The translations under genes and the position numbers were made by a program. A stretch of DNA of 64,000 nt from NCBI RefSeq assembly GCF_029433295.1, contig NZ_JAQTHV010000001.1:1-64000 (forward strand), read 5' to 3'. Shown here one piece after another: positions 1 through 8,844 of this stretch; the stretch's first letter is position 1, and the number at the start of each line of letters is the position of its first letter. The notes under the pieces are model-generated. The model searched no databases, was not told where the DNA came from, and saw only the letters and a list, made by a program, of their open reading frames with translations. This stretch comes from Bifidobacterium sp. ESL0784 (GTDB lineage: Bacteria > Actinomycetota > Actinomycetes > Actinomycetales > Bifidobacteriaceae).

Positions 1-2114
1 AGGACTGGGCCGCCGACGGCGACCACAACAACATCACCCTCGGCATCAACGGCGTGCTCGCCCGCATCCCCAACCTGGCCACCCTCGACGCCACCGGCTG
101 GGACCTCTCCAAGACCGGCGCCCCCGGCAACTACAACGGCCGCGACACCATCGGCGCCTGGTTCTCCAACCTCACGAACCTCACCACCCTCAACGCCACC
201 GACTGGAAGTTCGCCGCCACGACCGGCGCCAGCAGGGGCACCAGCGCCCAAGGCCTCCTGAGCGGCACCAAGCTCGCCAGCGTCGACGTCACCGGCTGGA
301 AGACCGCCAACGTCACCGACCTCAGCAACCTCTTCCGCAACACCGGCGGCACCAACGACACCACCAACCTCGCCACCATCACCGGCCTCGACACCTGGGA
401 CACCCACAGCGCCACCACCATGAACGGCATGTTCCAGGACCAGACCAAACTCACCACCCTCGACCTGCACACCTGGGACACCCACAGCCTGACCAACACC
501 AACAGCATGTTCGCCGGCTGCACCGGCCTCACCAGCCTCGACCTGTTGGGCTGGGACACCAGAAGTGTCACCACCTACGACAGCATGACCAACATGATGC
601 CAGAGGCGCTGCGCGTGCTCGTACTGGGGCCGAACACCAAGCTTAAGAACGCCAACGCGTTCAATCTGGTGCAAGCCCCGTCATGGAAGCGACTGAGCGG
701 CTACGGCGTCAACGCCTCGGTGACCGACACCTTCCCGACCAAGGCCGCCCTGTCGGCGCGCGTGGCCGCGAACCCGCAGGGTGTGTACGTCGACGCCACC
801 CTCTCCGGCCTGCAGATCGAGGTGGACGCCAACGGCGGCAACACCGACTTCCAACCTGCCCTGACCAACACGACCGACGGCCCCGGCGATGCAACGGTAC
901 CGATGGCCACTGTACTGACCAACAACAAAGCAGCCAGCCTGTTCAAAGGGTGGTACGACGATGAAGGCAATCCTGTTACCGAAGGCACCGTGATCCACCT
1001 CGCCCAAGGCCAATACACGCCATGCCGCATCATGGTCGTGCATGCGCAATGGAAGACCTCCAAGCCATTCATTGGCGACGCGGCCACACACGTGGCCGGC
1101 AATGGCGACGCGACATTCGATGTAACCGCCACGGGGGCAACAACCCTGACCAGTGGCACGGACAGTACCAACCCCACCCATAGTTGGACCTGCATGGACA
1201 ACACCTGCACGGTGATCGGGAACCCGGTTGCATATCTGGAAGCCACGCCCGGCGCACAATATACGCTGACGGCAACGTCCCCGGGCTTTATCGACCCGAT
1301 CACGCAGAACCCCGTGGCTGGCGGCACCACCGTCAAGCACGGCTACTTGGAATACGCGAAGGCCACGTTCGACGGCAACGGCGCAACCGTGGACGTGCCC
1401 GCCGCCATCAGCGCGTTCGCCGACTCCTCAACCCACCAGACCGTCGTGAAGATTCCAAGGGACACCATCCCCACCAAGGGCGACTACGACGTGTTCGCCG
1501 GTTGGTCCACCAGCAGCAGCGCCACGCAGGCGGACGACACCTACAATCCTGGCAAGCCTCTGCCAGGCACCACCGAGGCTGACAAGAGCACCACCCTCTA
1601 CGCCGTATGGCACACGCTCGCCAAGCCCACCATCACTGCCATCCGTGAGCCTGCCAAGGGCAACAAAGTCGCAGTGACTGCCACCAGTAAGCCATTGGCC
1701 GCCGGCGACACCATCCGCTACTGCATCAGCCCCTCCGCTGTTGCTGGCGGCAGCTTCCCTGCCACTTGCTGGAATGACACGGTTCCCGCCGGCTCTTGGA
1801 ACGGCACCACAGACTACAAATCCAGCCATATAATCGACAAGGACGATATGCCATCTGCCGGCCACTATGATCTGACGGCCACTATCACGACCAGCGATAC
1901 ATGGAGACTGCCAGCCAACAGCACCATCAGCAACACCGGTAGCATCACGAATCTCTGGGTCATGGGACCCGGCTTCGTCGACCTGCCCTTGACAGGAAGC
2001 AGGTCGTGGCGGTTCGTCATACTACTGGTTGCCGCTCTTGTCATCGTCCTCACCCTTCTTGCAGCAGTCACCGATCTGCGCAACCGGAAGCGTCAGGCCG
2101 ACCACCACAGATAG
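1..2114 (+). CDS. BspA-like LPLTG-anchored surface protein, 3' part (5' end outside window)
   Basis: The reading frame is open from base 3, so the start lies upstream; about 703 residues are visible. The first third has BspA/DUF285-type repeats in which short units (W-D-T-x-S-x-T-x-M-x-x-M-F and L-x-x-L-D-L-x-x-W-D-T) recur around 360-620. Two InlB B-repeat-like units follow, each ending in a G-W or A-x-W signature (about 800-1050 and 1350-1610). The C-terminus has an L-P-L-T-G sorting signal (1983-1997), a hydrophobic helix and a basic tail, so a sortase should anchor it to peptidoglycan. The family includes adhesins and host or matrix binding proteins; the ligand here cannot be read from sequence. 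Its layout resembles the adhesin at 16591-22392. Orphan anchor status relative to the class C sortase at 12825 is open. Confidence 0.85.
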   Translation, partial: DWAADGDHNNITLGINGVLARIPNLATLDATGWDLSKTGAPGNYNGRDTIGAWFSNLTNLTTLNATDWKFAATTGASRGTSAQGLLSGTKLASVDVTGWKTANVTDLSNLFRNTGGTNDTTNLATITGLDTWDTHSATTMNGMFQDQTKLTTLDLHTWDTHSLTNTNSMFAGCTGLTSLDLLGWDTRSVTTYDSMTNMMPEALRVLVLGPNTKLKNANAFNLVQAPSWKRLSGYGVNASVTDTFPTKAALSARVAANPQGVYVDATLSGLQIEVDANGGNTDFQPALTNTTDGPGDATVPMATVLTNNKAASLFKGWYDDEGNPVTEGTVIHLAQGQYTPCRIMVVHAQWKTSKPFIGDAATHVAGNGDATFDVTATGATTLTSGTDSTNPTHSWTCMDNTCTVIGNPVAYLEATPGAQYTLTATSPGFIDPITQNPVAGGTTVKHGYLEYAKATFDGNGATVDVPAAISAFADSSTHQTVVKIPRDTIPTKGDYDVFAGWSTSSSATQADDTYNPGKPLPGTTEADKSTTLYAVWHTLAKPTITAIREPAKGNKVAVTATSKPLAAGDTIRYCISPSAVAGGSFPATCWNDTVPAGSWNGTTDYKSSHIIDKDDMPSAGHYDLTATITTSDTWRLPANSTISNTGSITNLWVMGPGFVDLPLTGSRSWRFVILLVAALVIVLTLLAAVTDLRNRKRQADHHR

Positions 2115-2119
2115 CCACA

Positions 2120-2160
2120 CGTGGGGCGGCACAACGTTCAATAGACCATGCCGCCCCATG
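2120..2160 (+). terminator. Hairpin downstream of the first surface-protein gene
   Basis: A roughly 12-bp GC-rich stem (2120-2131 with 2149-2160, one G.T pair) lies just after the stop codon. No U-tract follows, so an intrinsic terminator is likely but not certain. Confidence 0.45.
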
Positions 2161-2343
2161 GCCCCAGCAGGCATTCCGGGTACGCATTCGGCATCAAGCA
2201 AATCCGCAAACCCCCAATCGCAGCCGCATAAAGCAGCACACACGTCAATCACTCCACAATGAAGAAATTGCACGGATTAAGGCGAATATTGCAACTCGTT
2301 TGCGGTTTCGCGTAAGATGGTGTCTGATAAGAAAGGGGCTACG

Positions 2344-3045
2344 ATGAGCGTTTTTGATCGTTTTGAGAAAAGCGTTGAGGGAGCCGTGAACGGTGTCTTC
2401 TCGAAATTCGGCTCGAAAGACCTTCAACCAGTTGATCTCTCAAGCGCGCTTGAACGCGAAATCGATAACGAGGCCATGCCGGTCGGACGCGACCGCACCG
2501 TCGCCCCGAACGAATACCGCTTCAAGCTGAGCACACCTGATTTCGACCGCATCGAGCAATGGGGCAGTGAAACGCTTGCCAACGAACTTGCAGACAACCT
2601 CACCCAATACGCCAAAAGCCAGCATTACGCCTTCGTCGGCCCCGTCGTGGTCATTTTCGAAGAGGATCTCGACTTAAGCAAGGGCAACTTCAAGCTCACT
2701 TCGGAATCCGTGCAAGGCAACGCCGTCCCGGTGACCACCGAAAACCAGTCGCAAGACAGCCCGATGCTCGAGATCAACGGCAACCAATACCTGCTGACCA
2801 AAGAGAAGACCATCGTCGGCCGCGGCTCCGGCTGCGACATCGTCATCGACGACCCCGGTATCTCGCGCAACCACCTCGAAATCGATATCACGCCGAACGG
2901 CACCATCGCCCGCGATCTGGGTTCCACCAACGGAACCTACGTGGAAGGCCACCAAGTTCCGGCAGCGACCTTGCTCGACGGCAACACCATCACCATCGGC
3001 CATACCCGCATCCTCTATTGGGCTTCACCGCAGGATCAGGACTAA
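2344..3045 (+). CDS. fhaA: FHA domain protein FhaA-like (DUF3662 + FHA)
   Basis: A 233-residue cytoplasmic protein. The first ~115 residues match the DUF3662 (FhaA N-terminal) domain, and residues ~145-233 form a forkhead-associated domain with the G-R-G-S-G, S-R-N-H and S-T-N-G-T landmarks that bind phosphothreonine. The ATG at 2344 is preferred over an in-frame start at 2317 because G-A-A-A-G-G-G-G lies just upstream. It opens the fhaA-fhaB-pstP-rodA-pbpA-kinase-pknB operon. In actinobacteria FhaA is a substrate and reader of the PASTA kinase and modulates peptidoglycan synthesis. That role is inferred from family and context. Confidence 0.92.
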   Translation: MSVFDRFEKSVEGAVNGVFSKFGSKDLQPVDLSSALEREIDNEAMPVGRDRTVAPNEYRFKLSTPDFDRIEQWGSETLANELADNLTQYAKSQHYAFVGPVVVIFEEDLDLSKGNFKLTSESVQGNAVPVTTENQSQDSPMLEINGNQYLLTKEKTIVGRGSGCDIVIDDPGISRNHLEIDITPNGTIARDLGSTNGTYVEGHQVPAATLLDGNTITIGHTRILYWASPQDQD

Positions 3046-3070
3046 CGGCCAGACGCCAGGTACATCCTTT

Positions 3071-3634
3071 ATGATCACCGAACTTACCTTTGCGATTCTC
3101 AAGTACGGGTTTCTCGCCCTGCTCTGGGTTTTCGTATGGCTTGCCGTCCGTTCGCTCAAACGCGACGTCGAGACGCTGAGCCCGCACAAATCGTGGTCGC
3201 ACCGCAAGAGTGCCCGCCGCGCGCGCAAGGCAGCCGAATCCAACCCGATGCCGGCCATGGCCAACGCGCCTGTGGCGACCTCGCATCGCGGAAACCCCGG
3301 TATGCAGATGGGCAACGCCGGCGGAGCGGGCACCAACGCAAAACCCACGCTCCTGACGATCATCGACGGTCCTCTTGCCGGCTCTTCCGTCCCGTTGAGC
3401 AGCGGCACCATCACCCTCGGCCGTTCCAGTTCCAACACCGTGGTCCTCGACGACGAATTCGTCTCCTCCCAGCATGCCCGCGTCTATGCTGACCCTGCTT
3501 CGGGCTCGTGGGCCATCGAAGACCTCGGCAGCACGAACGGGACCATCGTCAATCACCGTCGCATTACTTCGCCGGTAGTTCTGCCCGCGCGCGTCCCCGT
3601 GCGCATCGGCGCCACAACGTTCGAATTGAGGTGA
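3071..3634 (+). CDS. fhaB: Membrane-anchored FHA domain protein FhaB-like
   Basis: A 187-residue protein with an N-terminal membrane helix (about residues 4-26), a basic proline/alanine-rich linker, and a C-terminal FHA domain (about 95-187) carrying G-R-S-S-S, S-S-Q-H-A and S-T-N-G-T. The FHA fold reads phosphothreonine on partners of the Ser/Thr kinases encoded downstream. In related actinobacteria the FhaB/FipA partner links kinase signalling to division. It lies 25 bp after fhaA and 7 bp before pstP. The Shine-Dalgarno signal is weak, so the exact start is less certain than the gene. Confidence 0.9.
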   Translation: MITELTFAILKYGFLALLWVFVWLAVRSLKRDVETLSPHKSWSHRKSARRARKAAESNPMPAMANAPVATSHRGNPGMQMGNAGGAGTNAKPTLLTIIDGPLAGSSVPLSSGTITLGRSSSNTVVLDDEFVSSQHARVYADPASGSWAIEDLGSTNGTIVNHRRITSPVVLPARVPVRIGATTFELR

Positions 3635-3641
3635 CCGCCAT

Positions 3642-5717
3642 ATGCCAGATACCTCAAATCCTTCAAACTCCCAAGCACAGCGCCCTTCAGAAGAGGATTA
3701 CTCCATACAGCGTCCTTCAACACAGCATCTTTCAATCAATCAGGATAATTCCGATTCCACGATGCCGCCTTCAATTCCTGTGACCCGACCCAGCGGTAAC
3801 GGTAACAGCGACAGAAATGCCGAAAGCACGCCGAACACGCAACACATCGTCGTCAATCCGGAAGCGAGCACAGGAGAGATTGCTCAAGTCGGTCCGTCGG
3901 CCACAGACCAGGTCGCCGGAACCAACAACCAACAGCTTTTCCTTTATTCCACCACCGTTTCCGACGTGGGCACGGTACGCAGCAATAACCAGGATTCGTC
4001 GTTCGCCGGCGAGCGTCTCATCGCCATCTGCGACGGCATGGGCGGCCATGCGGGCGGAGACACCGCCTCCACCATCGCCATCCGCTCCCTTGCCCATATC
4101 GAGCAGAGCGACGTCAAAAGCGACGTGGCCTCCATCGCCTCGATGATGGAAACCAGCGTGATGGCCGCGCACGACGCCATCGTCGGCAAGGCCAAACGCG
4201 AGCGCGGTCTGGCCGGCATGGGCACCACGGTGACGGCCGTCGCCCTCGTTTCGGGACATTGGGTTATCACCCATATCGGCGATTCGCGCGCCTACCTGCT
4301 GCGTGACGGCAAGATCCGCCGTATGACGCAGGACCACAGCTACGTTCAGCACCTGATCGACACCGGACGTATCAGCGAAGCCGAGGCCCGCAACCATCCG
4401 CAACGCAACGTGGTCATGCGCGTTTTGGGCGATTTCGATATCGACCCGCATCCCGATATCGCGATATTGACCGCGAAGCCCACCGACCGCTGGCTGCTTT
4501 GTTCCGACGGCCTTTCCGGTGTGCTGGAAGACGGCACACTCGAGACCATGCTCGCCACGGTTTCCGACGAAGAGGAATGCGCCCAGCAGCTCGTTGCGAT
4601 GGCGCTGAAGGCCGGGAGTACCGACAACGTCACGGCGGTCATCGCCGACGCCACGCTCGCGCTCGACGCCGATTCCTTCGACCTGCCCCACCAAACCCCG
4701 CTTATCGGCGGCGCAGCGAGTTCGAATCTTGAAGCCATCGCCGACATCATCAAAGAACCGGTCGCCTCCTCCCCCGTTTTGCGGCTCGGCAAGCAGTCCC
4801 CTGCACAACGTGCGGCCGCTTTGACACACAGCGGATACGATGACACCGATGACAATAACGGCGACGCCGAAGGCGCTGAAGACCAATACCCTCCGAACGC
4901 TCAAAACTCGGTTTCCGCCGATACCGACACTTCCCGCGGGACCGGCCACAAGCCTTCCGCCGCAGACGCTCAAGGTGACCAATCCGCTGAAAAGACCCAT
5001 CATCATAGGAGCAGGCGTCTCGACGATGCCTCTCAAGTCGGCGCCGAAGGCGATAACGGTAATATCGTCCACGTCGCGCAGCCCTCGGCCGTCCGAGACG
5101 AAAATGATGACAAAGGCAACATGGACACCGGTGAAATCCCCGTGGTCAAGAAAAAGAACGGCCGCGTTTCCGCCGATCCCAACGATCCGGAAGTGGCCCG
5201 TGCCATCCGCCGCGAACATTTGCGCGAACGCAAGGAAGAACGACGCAAGCGCAATCGAGGCCGTATAGCGGTGATCCTCGCTTTTGTGATTGCGCTATGC
5301 GCATTACTCGGCGTAGGGTTCAGCGCGTATCGCTGGAGCCAGACGAAGTATTACATTGGTACCAGTGAGGGGGCCGTTGCCATTTACCAAGGCGTCAATA
5401 CCAATATCTTCGGCTGGGCACTTTCCCACAAGGTCGAATCCACCAACATCGAAACCGACGAACTGCCGCAATCCTGGAACGACGAACTCAACCAAGGCAT
5501 CACCGTGGACTCGTTCGAAGAGGCTGAAAGCCACGTTGCGATCATCAAGAAAGAAGCCAAAAACCTCGACAAGTCCAAGAGCAAGGACGCCCCCTGGCCT
5601 TGGTCAACCGAAGCTTCCGGTAGTTCCGAATCAAGCGGATCCACATCCAGCAGCCCCGGCCCCGACGCAACGCCGGCAACGATAGAAGACACGCCTCAGA
5701 AGGCGGCGAGCGCATGA
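3642..5717 (+). CDS. pstP: PP2C-family Ser/Thr protein phosphatase, PstP-like
   Basis: A 691-residue protein expected to dephosphorylate the kinases and FHA proteins of the operon. The PP2C core (about residues 100-335) has the metal-binding motifs: R-S-N-N-Q-D, C-D-G-M-G-G-H, S-D-G-L-S-G and G-S-T-D-N-V-T. A membrane helix at about residues 541-563 follows a basic stretch and leads to a ~120-residue outer domain. Unusual additions are a ~100-residue Ser/Gln/Asn-rich N-terminus before the catalytic core and a long acidic linker (about 340-520). The start at 3642 sits 7 nt after an AGGTGA signal. Its end overlaps rodA by 4 nt, which suggests coupled translation. Confidence 0.94.
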   Translation: MPDTSNPSNSQAQRPSEEDYSIQRPSTQHLSINQDNSDSTMPPSIPVTRPSGNGNSDRNAESTPNTQHIVVNPEASTGEIAQVGPSATDQVAGTNNQQLFLYSTTVSDVGTVRSNNQDSSFAGERLIAICDGMGGHAGGDTASTIAIRSLAHIEQSDVKSDVASIASMMETSVMAAHDAIVGKAKRERGLAGMGTTVTAVALVSGHWVITHIGDSRAYLLRDGKIRRMTQDHSYVQHLIDTGRISEAEARNHPQRNVVMRVLGDFDIDPHPDIAILTAKPTDRWLLCSDGLSGVLEDGTLETMLATVSDEEECAQQLVAMALKAGSTDNVTAVIADATLALDADSFDLPHQTPLIGGAASSNLEAIADIIKEPVASSPVLRLGKQSPAQRAAALTHSGYDDTDDNNGDAEGAEDQYPPNAQNSVSADTDTSRGTGHKPSAADAQGDQSAEKTHHHRSRRLDDASQVGAEGDNGNIVHVAQPSAVRDENDDKGNMDTGEIPVVKKKNGRVSADPNDPEVARAIRREHLRERKEERRKRNRGRIAVILAFVIALCALLGVGFSAYRWSQTKYYIGTSEGAVAIYQGVNTNIFGWALSHKVESTNIETDELPQSWNDELNQGITVDSFEEAESHVAIIKKEAKNLDKSKSKDAPWPWSTEASGSSESSGSTSSSPGPDATPATIEDTPQKAASA

Positions 5718-7378
5718 TTGCCACTCGTTTCCGTCAAATTGGTCTGCTGCTGTTCGCCATCGCGATCAGCGGCATCGCCTTTTTCCAGCTCTTTGCACGC
5801 GTCTACAACGGCTTCCCGGCCAACCTCGTCACAGTCCTCGTGGTAGTGGCGATACTGTTCATCGTGCTATGGGCGCTGCTGCTGAAATTCCAGCCCTACG
5901 CCAGCCAGGAAATCCTGCCGTGCGTAATGCTGCTGACGGCAATCGGCACCATGATGATCGCCCGCATCGATTACGCGAAAAACACGTCTGTAGCCTACCG
6001 CCAGCTGATTTGGGCCTGCGTGGCATTGGTGCTGACCTGCATTTTCATCATCGCTCTACGCGATTACCGCGTATTACGTCGATTTTCGTACGTGAGCATG
6101 GTCGTCGGTCTGGTACTGCTGCTCTCCCCCATGATTCCGGGCCTCGGCAAGGAAATCGGCGGCGCCCGCATCTGGATCGGATTCGGCTCGCACACCTTGC
6201 AGCCTGGTGAATTCGCCAAGCTGTTCCTCGCCTTCTTCTTCGCCGCCTACCTCTTCAACCACCGCGACCAGCTCGCGGTCGGAGGCAAGAAAGTCGCCGG
6301 CCTGCAGCTTCCCCGCATGCGTGACATGGGCCCGTTGATTCTGGTCTGGTTCGCCTCCATCGGCGTTTTGGTCGTTCAGCACGACCTTGGCACCTCGCTG
6401 ATGTTCTTCGCTATGTTCGTCTCGATGCTATACGTGGCCACCGGACGCGGCAGCTGGCTCATCATCGGCGGCATCGCCTTCGTTGTCGCAGCGGTATTCT
6501 CGGTCAAGGTCTTCGCGCACGTCGGCTATCGCGTCGACGGCTGGCTGCATCCCTTCGACGCTGCCGTCTATAACCGCCGATACGGCAGTTCATACCAGCT
6601 GGTCACCGGCCTCTTCGGCTTGGCTTCCGGCGGCTTGCTCGGCACCGGCATCGGGCAAGGGCACCCGGGGCTGACCCCTTTGGGCAATTCCGATTTCATC
6701 TATTCCTCGCTTGGCGAGGAACTCGGTTTGACCGGCCTGATGGCGATTCTGATGCTTTACCTGATCATCATCACCTCCGGCCTGCTCACAGCCATGAAAA
6801 TCAAGGACGGTTTCGGCAAGCTTCTGGCCTCCGGCCTCGTTTTCACCATGGCGTTCCAGGTATTCACCGTGGTCGGCGGCCTGACGCTGGTCATTCCGAT
6901 GACGGGGCTGACCATGCCGTATATGGCAGCCGGCGGTTCGTCGCTGGTTGCCAATTATCTGCTTGCCGCGCTTCTGATCGTCATTTCCAACGAGGCCAAC
7001 AAACCGGAACCCGAGGGAGAACTTTCCAACACGATGCAATACGAGGCGATGGAAGCCCTCAACAAACGCAATGCGCAGAAAAAGCGCAGCGAAGCCAAAC
7101 ATTCTCATTCTTCGCCGGCCATCCAGACCTCAACGTTCCCAGTCGCTTCCGTCCGTGCGAACGGGGCGACAAAACAGTCGGCAGACCAGGCCTCCGAGCA
7201 GCCAAGATCGGCTTCGTCATCGGCGGCATCGCAACAATCCCCCGGATCCAATGTCATATCGACACCGACGGAAACCCAGGATTCCGACATTGCCAAACCC
7301 GCGAATCCCGGCGGTTTTGACGATGATCCGGGAATCCAAAACCTGAGCTTTGACGACTTGATGGGAGGCACACGATGA
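5714..7378 (+). CDS. rodA: RodA/FtsW-family peptidoglycan glycosyltransferase
   Basis: A 554-residue SEDS-family polytopic membrane protein that polymerises lipid II into glycan strands. About ten hydrophobic helices fill residues 5-425, with SEDS landmarks such as the G-A-R-I-W-I region, L-Q-P-G-E-F-A-K and the late S-x-x-G-E-E-L-G-L motif. A hydrophilic Ser/Gln/Pro-rich tail of about 130 residues follows. It sits directly before a class B transpeptidase gene, the normal RodA-PBP pairing, with ATGA overlaps on both sides. RodA rather than FtsW is assigned from this operon context. Confidence 0.93.
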   Translation: MIATRFRQIGLLLFAIAISGIAFFQLFARVYNGFPANLVTVLVVVAILFIVLWALLLKFQPYASQEILPCVMLLTAIGTMMIARIDYAKNTSVAYRQLIWACVALVLTCIFIIALRDYRVLRRFSYVSMVVGLVLLLSPMIPGLGKEIGGARIWIGFGSHTLQPGEFAKLFLAFFFAAYLFNHRDQLAVGGKKVAGLQLPRMRDMGPLILVWFASIGVLVVQHDLGTSLMFFAMFVSMLYVATGRGSWLIIGGIAFVVAAVFSVKVFAHVGYRVDGWLHPFDAAVYNRRYGSSYQLVTGLFGLASGGLLGTGIGQGHPGLTPLGNSDFIYSSLGEELGLTGLMAILMLYLIIITSGLLTAMKIKDGFGKLLASGLVFTMAFQVFTVVGGLTLVIPMTGLTMPYMAAGGSSLVANYLLAALLIVISNEANKPEPEGELSNTMQYEAMEALNKRNAQKKRSEAKHSHSSPAIQTSTFPVASVRANGATKQSADQASEQPRSASSSAASQQSPGSNVISTPTETQDSDIAKPANPGGFDDDPGIQNLSFDDLMGGTR

Positions 7379-8844
7379 ACAAATACCTCCGTCAGCTTTT
7401 CACCGCTGTGGTCGTCCTCTTCGCGATTTTAGGACTTTCGAGCACCATGATCACAGCTATCAGTGCCAACAAGCTCAACAACGATCCTCGAAACCAGCGC
7501 GGCCTCTATCACGAATTCAACGCCCCGCGCGGCTCGATTCTTGCCTCCGACGGCACGGTGATGGCCAAATCCGACCCGGTCAATGACCCGTTTGCCTACC
7601 AACGCACATACTCCAACGGCCCGCTATACGCGCCCATAACCGGCTATTTCTCCATCAGCCAGCGCGCCGACCGCGGCATCGAGGACTCGCGCAACAAGCT
7701 TTTGACCGGCGAATCCAACCAGCTGTTCTGGCAGCAGTTCAAGTCACTGTTCACCGGCTCGGCCAACAAGGGCGCTTCCATCGAAACCTCCATCGACCCG
7801 AAGCTGCAGGCCAAGGCCTACGAGCAAATGGGCAACAAAAGCGGTTCCGTGGTGGTTCTCGAGCCGAAGACCAACCGTATCCTGGCGATGGTTTCCACCC
7901 CAAGTTACGACCCGAACGTGCTCGCCAGCCACGATACGACGAAGGTCAATCAGGCTTATTCGCATCTCACCAGCGACAAAGCGAACCCGATGCTCAACCG
8001 GGCGGTTTCCGAGCTCTACCCGCCTGGGTCCAGCTTCAAGACGGTCGTGGCCACGGCCGCGCTGGAAAGCGGCAAATACCAGCTGGATACGCGCATTCCG
8101 GCCGGCGTAAGCTATACGTTGCCCAATACCAATACGAAACTGACCAATCAGGGCAGCGCTGCAAATGGCGGCGCCGACGGCCAGATTACGTTCGAGGACG
8201 CGTTGGCCTATTCGTCCAATACCGCTTTCGCCCAGCTCGGTGGCACGCTTGGTGCGCAGACCATCCAGGACACGGCCAAGAAATTCGGCTTCGGCTCCTC
8301 GATTCCCATCGACGGCTCCAATTCGACCGGTGACCCCATGCAGGCCATCGCCTCGAAATTCCCGGACAACCCAACCCCCGATCGCCTTGCGCTGGCATCC
8401 ATCGGTCAGGGCGATACCCAGGAGACCCCGTTGCAAAACGCCATGATCGCCTCGGCCATCGCCAACGGTGGCACGCTGATGCGCCCGACGCTGGTCGACC
8501 GCGTACGTTCCAGCGATCTGACGGTGATTTCGCAGACCAACCCGAGCGTGATGAGCCAGCCGATGAGCAAGGATACGGCCAACAAACTCACCGAGATGAT
8601 GAAGGCCGTCATCACCAAGGAGAACCCACAGCTCGCGATTCCCGGGGTCTCCATCGCGGCCAAAACCGGCACCGCACAAATCGGTGTGGGCAACCAGAGC
8701 AACGACGGCTGGATCATGGGCTTCGCACCTGCGGATGACCCGAAAATCGCGGTCGCCGTGGTCGTTCATAATACAGATAGGGCAGGCAGTGACGCGGCAG
8801 GACCAATCATGAAGGCGATAATGAGGGAGGCACTGGGCAAATGA
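7375..8844 (+). CDS. pbpA: Class B penicillin-binding protein PbpA (transpeptidase)
   Basis: A 489-residue protein with an N-terminal membrane helix (about 7-30), a short dimerisation region and a C-terminal D,D-transpeptidase domain. The three active-site motifs are visible: S-S-F-K (catalytic serine, about residue 220), S-S-N (about 280) and K-T-G (about 430). It crosslinks glycan strands made by RodA and is the beta-lactam target. Start ATG 7375 has G-G-G-A-G-G seven bases upstream and overlaps rodA by 4 nt. It is the PbpA-type member of the STPK operon; its end overlaps the next kinase gene by 4 nt. Confidence 0.94.
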   Translation: MNKYLRQLFTAVVVLFAILGLSSTMITAISANKLNNDPRNQRGLYHEFNAPRGSILASDGTVMAKSDPVNDPFAYQRTYSNGPLYAPITGYFSISQRADRGIEDSRNKLLTGESNQLFWQQFKSLFTGSANKGASIETSIDPKLQAKAYEQMGNKSGSVVVLEPKTNRILAMVSTPSYDPNVLASHDTTKVNQAYSHLTSDKANPMLNRAVSELYPPGSSFKTVVATAALESGKYQLDTRIPAGVSYTLPNTNTKLTNQGSAANGGADGQITFEDALAYSSNTAFAQLGGTLGAQTIQDTAKKFGFGSSIPIDGSNSTGDPMQAIASKFPDNPTPDRLALASIGQGDTQETPLQNAMIASAIANGGTLMRPTLVDRVRSSDLTVISQTNPSVMSQPMSKDTANKLTEMMKAVITKENPQLAIPGVSIAAKTGTAQIGVGNQSNDGWIMGFAPADDPKIAVAVVVHNTDRAGSDAAGPIMKAIMREALGK